NCBI GenBank assembly: GCA_000335735.1
Contig: AMYY01000007.1
Coordinates: 43,729 to 107,728, forward strand
DNA from: an alpha proteobacterium L41A
GTDB lineage: Bacteria > Pseudomonadota > Alphaproteobacteria > Caulobacterales > Caulobacteraceae
Direction: 5' to 3'
Length of the DNA stretch: 64,000 nt
Below are positions 19,231 through 27,954 of the stretch, piece after piece (position 1 is the first letter of the stretch; the number at the start of each line of letters is the position of its first letter). The position numbers and the translations under genes were made by a program. The notes under the pieces were generated by a model. It ran no database searches. It saw only the letters and a list, made by a program, of their open reading frames with translations, and was not told the DNA's origin.

Positions 19231-20528
19231 CCGACATCCTGATGCCGGCCCTGTCTCCGACCATGGAAGAGGGCGTTCTGGCCAAGTGGCACGTGAAAGT
19301 CGGGGACGTCGTCTCGGCCGGCGACGTTATCGCCGAGATCGAAACCGACAAGGCGACGATGGAAGTCGAGGCCGTTGACGAGGGCGAAGTCACCGACATC
19401 CTGGTCGCTGAAGGCACGGAAGGCGTGAAGGTCAATACGCCCATCGCCCGCCTGAAGGACGAGGGCGGCGCGGCCGCACCCAAGCCGGCTGAAAAACCCG
19501 CCGCCAAGACGCAAGAGGCGCTCAAGGCAGAGGCCGCTCCGGCCGCTGCCGAGGCGCCCAAGGCGGCCACGTCTGCCGCTCCGGCGCCCGCCGCGCCGAA
19601 GTCGGACAGCGGAGATCGCATCTTCTCGTCGCCGCTCGCTCGACGTATCGCCGCCCAGAACGGTGTCGATCTGAAGTCGATCAAGGGCACCGGTCCGCAT
19701 GGTCGCATCGTCAAGCGCGACGTCGAGGCCGCCGGCAAGGCTTCGGCCCAAACTGCGACCGCATCGTCGGCGTCGCCCGCCGCGACCGCAGCGGAGCCGC
19801 GCAAGGCGCAGTCGCTGGCGCAGATGGGCATTCCGGACGGCAGCTATGACCTGATCCCGCTGGACGGCATGAAGAAGGCGGTGGCGCGTCGCATGGTCGA
19901 CAGCGTCCAGAATGTGCCTCACTTCCCGCTGTTCATCGATTGCGAGATCGACCAGCTGATGGCCGTGCGCGCCAAGGTCAACAAGATGCTGGAGCCGCAA
20001 GGGATCAAGGTTTCGGTCAACGACTTCGTCATCAAGGCCGCCGCCCTGGCCCTGAAGATGGTGCCGGAGGCCAACGCTTCCTACACGCCCGAAGGCATCG
20101 CCATGCACCACAATGCCGATGTCTCCATGGCGGTGGCGATCGACGGCGGCCTGATCACCCCGATCATCAGGAAGGCCGAAACCAAGGGTCTGGCGCAGAT
20201 TGCGACAGAGTCCAAAGACCTGGCCAAGCGCGCGCGCGACCGCAAGCTGAAGCCGGAAGAGTTTCAGGGCGGCACCTTCTCGGTGTCCAACCTGGGCATG
20301 TTCGGCATCAAGCAGTTCACCTCGATCATCAATGAGCCGCAGGGCTGCATCATGAGCGTGGGCGCCGGCGAACAGCGCGCGGTCGTCAAGAACGGACAGG
20401 TCGTGCCGGCCACCGTCATGACCGTAACCCTGACCTGCGATCACCGCGTGGTGGACGGCGCGACCGGCGCCCGCTTCCTGCAGGCGTTCAAGCCGCTGAT
20501 CGAAGATCCCGTCGCGATGCTGGCCTAA
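19227..20528 (+). CDS. pdhC: Dihydrolipoyllysine acetyltransferase (PDH E2 component)
   Basis: The 433-residue E2 core of the pyruvate dehydrogenase complex passes acetyl groups to CoA. Order: one lipoyl domain (1-78, Lys42), Ala/Pro linker, peripheral subunit-binding domain (about 133-168, [15 protein letters not shown]...[14 protein letters not shown]), second linker, and the acetyltransferase domain with [14 protein letters not shown] near the C-terminus carrying the catalytic His. ATGA overlap with pdhB; the stop is 15 bp before gpx, which has a GGGGAGG ribosome site. Confidence 0.97.
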   Translation: MTDILMPALSPTMEEGVLAKWHVKVGDVVSAGDVIAEIETDKATMEVEAVDEGEVTDILVAEGTEGVKVNTPIARLKDEGGAAAPKPAEKPAAKTQEALKAEAAPAAAEAPKAATSAAPAPAAPKSDSGDRIFSSPLARRIAAQNGVDLKSIKGTGPHGRIVKRDVEAAGKASAQTATASSASPAATAAEPRKAQSLAQMGIPDGSYDLIPLDGMKKAVARRMVDSVQNVPHFPLFIDCEIDQLMAVRAKVNKMLEPQGIKVSVNDFVIKAAALALKMVPEANASYTPEGIAMHHNADVSMAVAIDGGLITPIIRKAETKGLAQIATESKDLAKRARDRKLKPEEFQGGTFSVSNLGMFGIKQFTSIINEPQGCIMSVGAGEQRAVVKNGQVVPATVMTVTLTCDHRVVDGATGARFLQAFKPLIEDPVAMLA

Positions 20529-20543
20529 GGGGAGGGTGAGGTC

Positions 20544-21023
20544 ATGACCTCGGTCTATGACTTCTCCGCCCGCGCCATCGACGGCACGGACGTTTCGCTC
20601 GATCGCTTTCGCGGTCAGGCGCTGCTGATCGTGAATACGGCGTCCAAGTGCGGCTTCACCGGCCAATACGACGGTTTGGAAAAGCTGCACCGCGCGTTCG
20701 CCGATCAGCCGTTTGAGGTGTTGGGCTTTCCCTGCAACCAGTTCGGCGAGCAGGAGCCGGGCAGGGCGGCGGAAATCGCCGCCTTCTGCGCCACCCGTTT
20801 CGACGTGACCTTTCCCCTGTTCGACAAGGTGGAGGTCAACGGACCGAACCGACATCCGCTTTACGCCTGGTTGACCGAACAGAAGCGCGGCTTCCTGGGC
20901 TCCAAGGCCATCAAGTGGAACTTCACCAAGTTCCTGACCGACCGCGAGGGCAGGGTGGTCGCCCGCTATGCCCCGCAGACTGAACCCGAGGCCATCAAGG
21001 CCGACATCGAGAAGTTGATCTAA
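20544..21023 (+). CDS. Glutathione peroxidase family (thiol peroxidase, Cys type)
   Basis: A 159-residue GPx-fold peroxidase with Cys at the position of selenocysteine: NTASKCGFTGQY (Cys36), then GFPCNQFGEQEPG (Gln) and IKWNFTKFL (Trp), the catalytic triad. Such Cys-GPx enzymes usually use thioredoxin rather than glutathione. It is wedged between pdhC and lpd; its TAA overlaps the lpd ATG by one base (TAATG), so it is co-translated with the PDH complex. The reason for this placement is unknown. Confidence 0.93.
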   Translation: MTSVYDFSARAIDGTDVSLDRFRGQALLIVNTASKCGFTGQYDGLEKLHRAFADQPFEVLGFPCNQFGEQEPGRAAEIAAFCATRFDVTFPLFDKVEVNGPNRHPLYAWLTEQKRGFLGSKAIKWNFTKFLTDREGRVVARYAPQTEPEAIKADIEKLI

Positions 21024-22429
21024 TGGCTGCTGAATTCGATCTCGTCGTCATCGGCTCGGGCCCCGGCGGTTACGTCGCGGCCATTCGCGCCAGCCAGTTG
21101 GGCCTGAAGGTCGCCATCGTCGAGCGCGAGAATCTGGGCGGCATCTGCCTGAACTGGGGCTGCATCCCTACCAAGGCCCTGCTGAAGTCGGGCGAAAAGT
21201 TCGAGAGCTTGAGCCACCTGAAGGAGTACGGCCTGTCGGCGTCCGGCGCGTCGTTCGATTTCGACGCCATCATCCAGCGCTCGCGCGGCGTGGCCAAACA
21301 GCTGAATCAGGGCGTCGGCTTCCTGATGAAGAAGAACAAGATCGAGGTGATCGAGGGGGCGGCCAAGCTGGAGAAGGGCGCCGCCGCGCCCAAGGTCGTC
21401 GTCGCTCTGAAAGCGGGCGGATCGCGCGCTCTGGAGGCCAAGTCCGTCATGCTGGCCGTCGGCGCCCGCGCCCGCGCCCTGCCGCAGATCGGACTGGAAG
21501 CCGACGGCGATCGCATCTGGGCCTATCGCGAGGCGATGGCGCCGAAATTCATGCCCAAGTCGATCGTCGTGATCGGTTCGGGCGCCATCGGCATCGAGTT
21601 CGGCAGCTTCTATCGCGCCCTGGGTTGTGACGTGACCGTGGTCGAGGCCGTGGATCGCATCATGCCGGTCGAGGACGAAGAGGTCTCCAAGGCCGCCCAG
21701 AAGTCGTTCGAAAAGCGCGGCATGAAGTTCAAGCTGGGCGCCAAGGTCACTAAGGTGAGCAAGGACGCCAAGGGCGTGAAGGTCGCCGTCGAGATCGGCG
21801 GCAAGGCCGAGACCCTGGAGGCCGAGGTCTGCATCTCGGCCGTCGGCATCACCGCCAATACCGACGGCATCGGCCTGGAAGACCTGGGTCTGGAAATGGA
21901 CCGCGGCCATGTCAAGATCGACGGCCACTGCCAGACCAACGTCAAGGGGCTGTACGCCATCGGCGACTGCGCCGGCGCGCCCTGGCTGGCGCACAAGGCG
22001 TCACACGAAGGCATCCACGCCGCCGAACATATCGCCGGCTACAAGACACCCAACGTCCATTCGCCCATCGCCGGCTGCACCTATGCCCAGCCGCAGGTCG
22101 CCTCGGTCGGCGTCACCGAACAGGCTGCGCGCGCCGAGAAGCGCGACGTCAAGATCGGCCGCTTCCCGTTCCGAGTGAACGGAAAGGCGATCGCCTCGGG
22201 CGACACCGACGGCTTCGTCAAGGTTATCTTCGACGCCAAGACCGGCGCCCTGATCGGGGCGCACATGATCGGTCATGAAGTGACGGAGATGATCCAGGGC
22301 TATGTCACCGCCATCACGATGGAGGCGACGGAAGAAGACATCCACGGGATCGTCTATCCGCACCCGACGATGTCGGAGGCCATGCACGAGGCGGCGCTGG
22401 ACGCCTATGGGCGTGTGATCCACATCTAA
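21023..22429 (+). CDS. lpd: Dihydrolipoamide dehydrogenase (E3)
   Basis: A 468-residue FAD pyridine nucleotide-disulfide oxidoreductase that reoxidises dihydrolipoyl groups. FAD motif GSGPGGYVAA at 11-20; redox-active disulfide Cys42-Cys47 in GGICLNWGCIPTK; NAD motif VVIGSGAIGIEFGSFY around 184-199; C-terminal HPTMSEAMHEAAL with the catalytic His/Glu pair. The CLNWGC spacing, with N-W where many E3s have N-V-G, is found in a branch of alphaproteobacterial E3s. Last gene of the pdh operon, followed by a terminator. Confidence 0.96.
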   Translation: MAAEFDLVVIGSGPGGYVAAIRASQLGLKVAIVERENLGGICLNWGCIPTKALLKSGEKFESLSHLKEYGLSASGASFDFDAIIQRSRGVAKQLNQGVGFLMKKNKIEVIEGAAKLEKGAAAPKVVVALKAGGSRALEAKSVMLAVGARARALPQIGLEADGDRIWAYREAMAPKFMPKSIVVIGSGAIGIEFGSFYRALGCDVTVVEAVDRIMPVEDEEVSKAAQKSFEKRGMKFKLGAKVTKVSKDAKGVKVAVEIGGKAETLEAEVCISAVGITANTDGIGLEDLGLEMDRGHVKIDGHCQTNVKGLYAIGDCAGAPWLAHKASHEGIHAAEHIAGYKTPNVHSPIAGCTYAQPQVASVGVTEQAARAEKRDVKIGRFPFRVNGKAIASGDTDGFVKVIFDAKTGALIGAHMIGHEVTEMIQGYVTAITMEATEEDIHGIVYPHPTMSEAMHEAALDAYGRVIHI

Positions 22430-22440
22430 GCTTAGAGACT

Positions 22441-22472
22441 GAAACAGCCCCGGAGCGCTCCGGGGCCGTTTC
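22441..22472 (+). terminator. Rho-independent terminator of the pdh operon
   Basis: The stem GCCCCGGAGC / GCTCCGGGGC (22447-22466), extended outward by GAAAC/GTTTC, lies 12 bp after the lpd stop. The 3' side ends CGTTTCTCGTTTC. Almost the same hairpin is used after tRNA-Leu at 41.9 kb. Confidence 0.85.
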
Positions 22473-22491
22473 TCGTTTCAGGCAGGCGGCG

Positions 22492-22674
22492 TCAGCGCTT
22501 CTTGCCCAATTCCGCTGCGATATCCTTGGTCATGCGACCGACCTTGCGGTGCGCGGCGGTGATCTGATCTTTGGTCACGCCCCAGCGCTTCATCCAGTAT
22601 TCGACCGACTGACGCTCGGTCAGGTCGATCCGGTCCTTGTCGATGAAGCCGCGCTTGTCCTTGAGGCCCGCCAT
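22492..22674 (-). CDS. DUF3606 domain-containing small protein
   Basis: A 60-residue basic protein of the DUF3606 family: RIDLTERQSVEYWMKRWGVTKDQITAAHRKVG is the family's helix-helix core. Function is unknown; the small alpha-helical, positively charged character suggests nucleic-acid or protein binding. I prefer the ATG at 22674, behind GGAG, over an in-frame ATG 12 bp upstream that has no such site. It is 33 bp downstream of the helicase gene on the same strand and may be co-transcribed with it. Confidence 0.8.
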   Translation of the reverse strand: MAGLKDKRGFIDKDRIDLTERQSVEYWMKRWGVTKDQITAAHRKVGRMTKDIAAELGKKR

Positions 22675-22707
22675 CTTTGGCTCCATTCATTGGGTTAGAG
22701 CGCCGGG

Positions 22708-25062
22708 TTAGGCCTTCTCGACAAAGCTGTCGATCACGCGCTTCTCTCCGGCCTTTTCGAATTCGACCAGCAGTTTGTTGCCCTCGATAACGCGCACGTT
22801 TCCGTAGCCGAACTTCTGGTGAAAAACGCGTTCGCCCTTTTTCCAGCCTGAGCTGGATTTGGGGTCGGCGGTGGCGATCAGGCGGCCGTCGCCCTCGATG
22901 ACGGCCTTGCGCACCGGGATCTTGGCCGGGGTCTGAGCGGCGGTGAAGGATTGGGCGCGTTTCCAGCCGGGGGAGGAATAGCCGCTGCCGAAGGAGGGGG
23001 CGTCGTCCCAGCGGCTCTTGGCCTCCTTCATGCCGGTCGAGGCGCCGTAATAGCCGGTGTCGGACTGAGGATCGACGTGGGCGATGGGCAGTTCGTCGAC
23101 GAAGCGGCTGGGCAGTTGCGAGGTCCAGCGGCCATAGACCAGCCGGTTGGCGGCGAAGGAGATGCGGGCGTCCTGCTTGGCGCGGGTGACGCCGACGTAG
23201 GCCAAGCGGCGTTCCTCCTCGAGGCCTTTTTCGCCCTTCTCGTCGATGCTGCGCTGGCTGGGGAAGACGCCTTCCTCCCAGCCCGGCAGGAAGACTAGCG
23301 GGAACTCCAGCCCTTTGGCGCCGTGCAGGGTCATGATCTGCACCGCGCCGTCGCCGTTATGATCGTCGCTCGTTGCGCGCTCCAGATCCATGACCAGAGA
23401 GACGTGCTCCAGATAGGCCTGCAGCGTCTCGAACTGCTGCATCGACTGGGTCAGTTCCTTCAGGTTCTCCAGCCGGGTCTGGCCGCTGGTGCGGTCGGCC
23501 TTCTGCATGTCGGTATAGCCGCTCTCCTCCAGCACCGTCTCCATGACCTGCCAATGGGGCGTGGTCTCGGACAGTTGGCGCCAGCGGTCGATATCGCGCA
23601 CGAAGTTGGACAGGGCGGTGCGCGTACGGGCCTGAAGCTCGTCGGTATTGATCAGGCCCCTGACGGCGGTCAGGGCCGACAGGTCGTGCTGGCGGGCCAA
23701 CTGCAGGATCTTCTGCACGCTGGTGTCGCCGATGCCGCGTTTGGGCACATTGACGATCCGCTCGAAAGCGAGGTCGTCGTCTTCCGACAGGATCAGGCGC
23801 AGATAGGCGTGGGCGTCGCGAATCTCGGCGCGCTCGAAGAAGCGCGGCCCGCCGATGACGGTATAGGGGATGGCCAGCATGACCAGGCGTTCTTCAAAGG
23901 CCCGCATCTGGAACGAGGCGCGAACTAGAATAGCCATGTCCTTGTATTTCAGGCCCGGCTCGCCGGCATGGGGACGGCGGGCGGTCTCGATCTCGTCGGC
24001 GATCAGCCGGGCCTCGGCCTCGCCGTCCCAGACGCCGCGCACCCGCACCTTGTCGCCGCTGTCGTCTTCGGTCCACAGGGTCTTGCCCAGCCGGTCGCGG
24101 TTGGCGGCGATGAGGCCGGACGCCGCGCCCAAAATATGACTGGTCGAGCGATAGTTCCGCTCCAGCTTGACGATCTTGGCGCCGGGGAAGTCACGCTCAA
24201 AGCGGAGGATGTTGTCCACCTCGGCCCCGCGCCAGCCGTAGATCGATTGATCGTCGTCGCCGACGCAGCAGACATTGCCGGTCGAGGCCGTCAGCAGCCG
24301 CAGCCACAGATACTGGGCGACGTTGGTGTCCTGATACTCGTCCACCAGGATGTAGCGGAAGCGGCGGCGATATTCCTCAGCCAGGTCCGCATGCTGCGAC
24401 AGGATGGTGATGTTGTGCAGCAGCAGATCGCCGAAGTCGCAGGCGTTCAGGCTGCGCAAGCGCGCCTGATAGGCGGCGTACAGGCCCTGACCTTTGCCGT
24501 TGGCGAAGTCCTCGCCCGGCGGCAGCTTGTCCGGCGTCCAGCCGCGGTTCTTCCAGTGATCGATCAGGCCGGACAGCGACTTAGGCGTCCAGCGTTTGGT
24601 GTCGATGTTGGCCGCTTCCAGCAGCTGCTTCAGCACCCGTTCCTGGTCGTCGGTGTCCAGGATGGTGAAGCTGGATTTCAGACCGACCAGTTCGGCGTGG
24701 CGACGCAGGATTTGAGCGGCGATGGAGTGGAAGGTGCCAAGCCAGCGGAGGCCCTCGGCGGAGGGGCCGATCAGATGCGTGATGCGCTCGCGCATTTCGC
24801 GCGCGGCCTTGTTGGTGAAGGTGACGGCCAGCAGTTCCCACGGCTTGGCCCGGCCTGTCGCCAGAATGTGCGCCAGCCGTGTCGTCAGGACGCGGGTCTT
24901 GCCCGTGCCGGCGCCCGCAAGCACCAGAACCGGACCCTCGGTCGTCTCGACCGCCTCGCGCTGCTCCGGGTTCAGCCCCTTCAGATAATCACGCGGCGCC
25001 TCGCCCTCGGGCGCACGAGCGCGCGCGAGGTCGGAAATGCGGGGGGCGGGAAGATCAGTCAC
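22708..25062 (-). CDS. uvrD: ATP-dependent DNA helicase UvrD/PcrA (SF1A)
   Basis: A 784-residue 3'-5' helicase for nucleotide-excision and mismatch repair and removal of RecA or stalled polymerase. Motifs in order: Q motif LNPEQREAV, Walker A AGAGTGKTRVL, Ia FTNKAAREM, II VDEYQDTN, III DDDQSIYGWRGA, IV ERNYRS, V LHGAKGLEF, VI YVGVTRAK. The C-terminal ~60 residues form the Tudor-like PcrA end (KFGYGNVRVIEG..LLVEFEKAGEKRVIDSFV) that in PcrA/UvrD binds RNA polymerase. The length and tail fit both names. Confidence 0.95.
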   Translation of the reverse strand: MTDLPAPRISDLARARAPEGEAPRDYLKGLNPEQREAVETTEGPVLVLAGAGTGKTRVLTTRLAHILATGRAKPWELLAVTFTNKAAREMRERITHLIGPSAEGLRWLGTFHSIAAQILRRHAELVGLKSSFTILDTDDQERVLKQLLEAANIDTKRWTPKSLSGLIDHWKNRGWTPDKLPPGEDFANGKGQGLYAAYQARLRSLNACDFGDLLLHNITILSQHADLAEEYRRRFRYILVDEYQDTNVAQYLWLRLLTASTGNVCCVGDDDQSIYGWRGAEVDNILRFERDFPGAKIVKLERNYRSTSHILGAASGLIAANRDRLGKTLWTEDDSGDKVRVRGVWDGEAEARLIADEIETARRPHAGEPGLKYKDMAILVRASFQMRAFEERLVMLAIPYTVIGGPRFFERAEIRDAHAYLRLILSEDDDLAFERIVNVPKRGIGDTSVQKILQLARQHDLSALTAVRGLINTDELQARTRTALSNFVRDIDRWRQLSETTPHWQVMETVLEESGYTDMQKADRTSGQTRLENLKELTQSMQQFETLQAYLEHVSLVMDLERATSDDHNGDGAVQIMTLHGAKGLEFPLVFLPGWEEGVFPSQRSIDEKGEKGLEEERRLAYVGVTRAKQDARISFAANRLVYGRWTSQLPSRFVDELPIAHVDPQSDTGYYGASTGMKEAKSRWDDAPSFGSGYSSPGWKRAQSFTAAQTPAKIPVRKAVIEGDGRLIATADPKSSSGWKKGERVFHQKFGYGNVRVIEGNKLLVEFEKAGEKRVIDSFVEKA

Positions 25063-25187
25063 AGGCGCAGAAACATCCGTCAGTCAGATTCGAAACCGGA
25101 ACATAAGGGGACCGCGCGGCAAAGTCAGGGCCGCCGCCACAATCAAACCTCGGAACCCGGCGGATCGACGGCCGGTTCCTAGGTGCG

Positions 25188-25415
25188 ATGCAGCAGAACA
25201 CTGACAAAAGGGACGCGGCGTCACACCGCAAACCACGCGGCAAGAAGGCCGGGTGGTGGGCCTTCGTTCTGGGCATGGTCGGAATGTTCGTGATCCTGGC
25301 CGTCTGGGTCGTGTTGGTCGAGATGGGTCAAGATCCGCAGGCCGACGTCAATTCCATCGGGCGACCGCAATCCTCCGACGCCGGACCGCCCGAGACTACT
25401 TCAGACTATAGGTGA
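25188..25415 (+). CDS. Small single-pass membrane protein
   Basis: A 75-residue protein of unknown function. A basic N-terminal third (KRDAASHRKPRGKKAG) precedes one hydrophobic helix at about 23-45 (WAFVLGMVGMFVILAVWVVLV), followed by an acidic, Pro/Ser-rich tail. The positive-inside rule puts the N-terminus in the cytoplasm. Its last 20 bp overlap the 3' end of the SIMPL gene on the opposite strand. No clear ribosome site precedes the ATG, so the confidence is moderate. Confidence 0.6.
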   Translation: MQQNTDKRDAASHRKPRGKKAGWWAFVLGMVGMFVILAVWVVLVEMGQDPQADVNSIGRPQSSDAGPPETTSDYR

Positions 25416-26115
25416 TGGTCGTGACGACCCGGATCTTCTTGTCGATGGAGGCGGCCTCGTCACCGGCTGCGCCATCGCGCGGCAGGATTTCGAACGAGCC
25501 CTGGGTGGCCTGACGGATCGGGCCCAAGGGCGTTCCGCTGTCCTTGGCGAACTGTTCCGCCCCGGTGCGCGCCGCCGCTGTACCCTCGGCGATCATTTGC
25601 GGGCGCACGTCGTTCAACTTGGTGAAGATATAGGACGGACCCTGGAAGTCCTGCAGCACCACGTCCTGACGCACCAGATCGTTGAGCAGTCGCGTCGTTG
25701 CCTGAACCCGTGCGACATCGCTGGTCCGCACGATCACCGTCTGAGCCAAGATGAAGCGTGGACCGCCGTTTTGGGCGGCGTATTCTCGCGACCGGGTGTC
25801 GGCCACCTCCAACCGGCCCAATTCGATGGCCTGGGCAGGGTAGCCCTGGGCGGTCAGGAAGCGGCGGACCAGCGCCAGATCGCCGTCGATCTTGGTTTGA
25901 ACTTCCGAAAGGACATCGCCCGAGGCGGTGAAGCGTAGCGGCAGGACGGCAAGGTCCGCCTTCACATTGCGTTCGGACAGGCCGCGCACCGTCACGGTGC
26001 GGTCGCCGGCGCGCGCGTGAATGACGCCCTGACCGATCAGCGCGCCGGCGCCGATGAAGCCGACAGCCAGAAGACCGCCGACCACGGCGGATGGAAGCAG
26101 ACGATTGTCGGACAT
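25396..26115 (-). CDS. SIMPL (DUF541) domain periplasmic protein
   Basis: A 239-residue protein with an N-terminal signal anchor (residues 8-30, SAVVGGLLAVGFIGAGALIG) and a SIMPL domain: VTVRGLSERNVKADLAVLPL, then LGRLEVADTRSREYA and the C-terminal RVVTTITYSLK. Family members such as E. coli YggE lower oxidative stress in an undefined manner. A GGAG precedes the ATG. It is the third gene of a minus-strand set with the RHH protein and a YbaY-like lipoprotein (24 bp gap). Confidence 0.88.
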   Translation of the reverse strand: MSDNRLLPSAVVGGLLAVGFIGAGALIGQGVIHARAGDRTVTVRGLSERNVKADLAVLPLRFTASGDVLSEVQTKIDGDLALVRRFLTAQGYPAQAIELGRLEVADTRSREYAAQNGGPRFILAQTVIVRTSDVARVQATTRLLNDLVRQDVVLQDFQGPSYIFTKLNDVRPQMIAEGTAAARTGAEQFAKDSGTPLGPIRQATQGSFEILPRDGAAGDEAASIDKKIRVVTTITYSLK

Positions 26116-26139
26116 GATCAGGTCTCCGTTGGATCGAAG

Positions 26140-26364
26140 CTACGCCGGTCTTCCATGATCCGCCACCCAGTCCAGCGCCAGCAGGCGACAGGCGGAGGCG
26201 AGGGGGCGTCGGCCACGACCGGCGTCGATTTCGGCCAGAAGCTGAGCCTTGGTGAGGCTTCGGGCAGCCGCGATCCGGTCCAGCACGGCCCAGAACTCCG
26301 GCTCCAGCGCCACCGACGTGGCATGGCCGGCGAGGGCGACCGAACGTTTGCTGAGGCTGCTCAA
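26140..26364 (-). CDS. Ribbon-helix-helix domain protein (RHH_4 family)
   Basis: A 74-residue protein beginning SLSKRSVALAGHATSVALEPEFWAVLDRIAA and ending LLALDWVADHGRPA, the pattern of the alphaproteobacterial RHH_4 family, in which a short beta strand and two helices form a dimeric DNA-binding fold. In many members it is fused or linked to arylsulfotransferase-type genes, and targets are unknown. The start is TTG overlapping the stop of the lipoprotein gene (TTGA), so it is translationally coupled. Confidence 0.83.
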   Translation of the reverse strand: MSSLSKRSVALAGHATSVALEPEFWAVLDRIAAARSLTKAQLLAEIDAGRGRRPLASACRLLALDWVADHGRPA

Positions 26365-26768
26365 CGCGCGGACTTCAGCACGATCTCGGCCGAGGCCGGC
26401 GCGCCGTTCGTCAGGATCGCGTGGCGGGTGTCTGTGACGAAGACCAGGGCGCCGGCCGCGTCGCGGATCTCGGCGCGCGCGGCATAGGTGTGGCGCGGAT
26501 CGATCTGAGACGTGGGAAAGCCCAGGGTGACGCGATAGGGCGGGGCGCCGGTCAGCGGCTCGCTGGTCTCGGCGAGAACCTTGGCGGGCGCGTCGGCCAG
26601 ACTGACATCCTCAACCCTGACGGTTAGGACATGGCCGGGCGGCAGCATGATCCGTTCGCGATAGGTGGCCGTCACGTTCACCACCGTCGTTCCGGTCGTC
26701 ACGTCCGGCGTGGCTGCGCAGGCCGCCAGGACCAGGGCGGCGGGCAGGATCAGGGGGGCGTTTCGCAT
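26361..26768 (-). CDS. YbaY-family lipoprotein
   Basis: A 135-residue lipoprotein: signal MRNAPLILPAALVLAACAA with lipobox LAAC (Cys17). The mature part is a DUF/YbaY domain: YRERIMLPPGHVLTVRVEDVSLADAPAKVLAE, then PYRVTLGFPTSQIDPRHTYAARAEIRDAAG and a beta strand with FVTDTRHAIL. Homologues include YbaY and the secretin pilotin-like lipoproteins; E. coli YbaY is poorly defined. AAGGAG stands 6 nt before the ATG. First gene of the RHH/SIMPL operon. Confidence 0.87.
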   Translation of the reverse strand: MRNAPLILPAALVLAACAATPDVTTGTTVVNVTATYRERIMLPPGHVLTVRVEDVSLADAPAKVLAETSEPLTGAPPYRVTLGFPTSQIDPRHTYAARAEIRDAAGALVFVTDTRHAILTNGAPASAEIVLKSAR

Positions 26769-26874
26769 GGCGATCTCCTTGGCGGCGTCCAGTGTGTCAC
26801 ACTCAGGCGCAAGACGTGAGGGCGCATGGCGCAAGAGCGTGTTATGCGGGCGGTCCACCGCCGGAGGTCAACAC

Positions 26875-27759
26875 TTGAGCCGCCCCTTCGCGATCGTCGC
26901 GATCGCTATCTGCGCCCTCATCTGGGGCACGACTTGGTACGCGATCACCCTGCAACTGGGGCCGGTTGATTCCATCGTCTCCATCGTCTGGCGGTTTGGT
27001 CTGGCGTCGGCGGTCCTGTTCGGTTTCTGCGCCGTGACGCGACGCCCGCTGCGTCTGACGCGCAGCCAGCATCTGGCCGCCATCGGGCAGGGCGCATTCG
27101 TCTTCGCGGTCAGCTATGGCTTCGTCTATGCGGCGGAAGGGCAGGTGGCTTCGGCTGTGGTCGCGGTGATCTTCGCCGCCCTGGCCTTTGTGAACCTGAT
27201 CCTGTTTCGGCTGCTGGGTGGACAGAAGGCGGCGCCAGCGGCGTGGATCGGCGCAGTTCTGGGCGTCATGGGCGTCGGGATCTTGTCCTACGGCCAGATC
27301 ACGGCGGCGGGCGCCGGCCTTAATCCGGGGCTGGGCGTCCTCTTCGCCCTGACCGCTGTATTGGCTTCGGCGCTCGGCAACTGGTTCGCCTGGAAGGGAC
27401 AGCAGGCGGGCGCGCCCGTTATGGCCGCTACGTCCTGGGCGATGGCTTATGGCACAGCCATGTTGGCGCTGTATGGCATGGCGACCGGCGTGACGTGGCG
27501 GATCGAGCCGACGCCGGACTATGTCCTGTCGCTGCTTTATCTCTCGCTGTTCGGGTCGGTGATCGCGTTCGGCCTTTATTTCACTATCGCGCGTCAACGC
27601 GGCTATGCCCTGGCCAGCTACATCTCGGCTTTGACGCCGCCCATCGCCATGCTGGTGTCGGTGCTGTTCGAGGGCGCGCGTTTCGGCTTGAGCGCCCTGA
27701 TCGGGCTTGTGCTTGTGCTGGCGGGGCAGGTCATGCTGATCCGCGCGCCCAAGGCCTGA
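26875..27759 (+). CDS. EamA (DMT) family drug/metabolite exporter
   Basis: A 294-residue inner-membrane protein with ten predicted helices in two EamA repeats, each about 135 residues. The first has IWGTTWYAI and the second LGNWFAWKGQQAG and LYFTIARQRGYALASYISAL. Substrate is unknown, possibly an amino acid or a drug. The start is TTG at 26875, with GGAGG ending 7 nt upstream; longer in-frame alternatives would run through the ybaY promoter. It converges on the DUF4169 gene. Confidence 0.88.
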   Translation: MSRPFAIVAIAICALIWGTTWYAITLQLGPVDSIVSIVWRFGLASAVLFGFCAVTRRPLRLTRSQHLAAIGQGAFVFAVSYGFVYAAEGQVASAVVAVIFAALAFVNLILFRLLGGQKAAPAAWIGAVLGVMGVGILSYGQITAAGAGLNPGLGVLFALTAVLASALGNWFAWKGQQAGAPVMAATSWAMAYGTAMLALYGMATGVTWRIEPTPDYVLSLLYLSLFGSVIAFGLYFTIARQRGYALASYISALTPPIAMLVSVLFEGARFGLSALIGLVLVLAGQVMLIRAPKA

Positions 27760-27763
27760 GCCG

Positions 27764-27952
27764 TCAGCCGTCGGATTTCGGCTCCAGCTTCTGACCGTCC
27801 AAGTGCTTCTGGGCGCGCTGACGCTCAAGAGCGGACAGGGTCTTCTCGGCCTTGGAGCGTCCATGGGCCAAGCGGTTGGCAGCGGCCAACGCCTTGTCTT
27901 CGGCCTTGGCGCGGGTCTTTCGCGCTCGGTTTAGATTGATGATCTCGCCCAT
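27764..27952 (-). CDS. DUF4169 family small protein
   Basis: A 62-residue highly charged protein of the DUF4169 family: MGEIINLNRARKTRAKAEDK is the family start, followed by a Lys/Ala/Glu-rich helix (AAANRLAHGRSKAEKTLSALERQRAQ). Such proteins occur only in alphaproteobacteria and have no known function. It lies 2 bp downstream of the patatin gene on the same strand, so the two are probably co-transcribed. Confidence 0.85.
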   Translation of the reverse strand: MGEIINLNRARKTRAKAEDKALAAANRLAHGRSKAEKTLSALERQRAQKHLDGQKLEPKSDG

Positions 27953-27954
27953 GA

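Noticed and set aside
25152..25179. GGAACC..GGTTCC inverted repeat upstream of the small membrane protein
   Set aside because: Only 6-bp arms with a 16-bp gap, and no spacing match to the LexA-type GTTC-N7-GTTC box.
25055..25276. Minus-strand 73-codon frame opposite the small membrane protein
   Set aside because: Cys/Arg-rich random-looking translation with no start signal; the plus-strand frame has a clean membrane helix.
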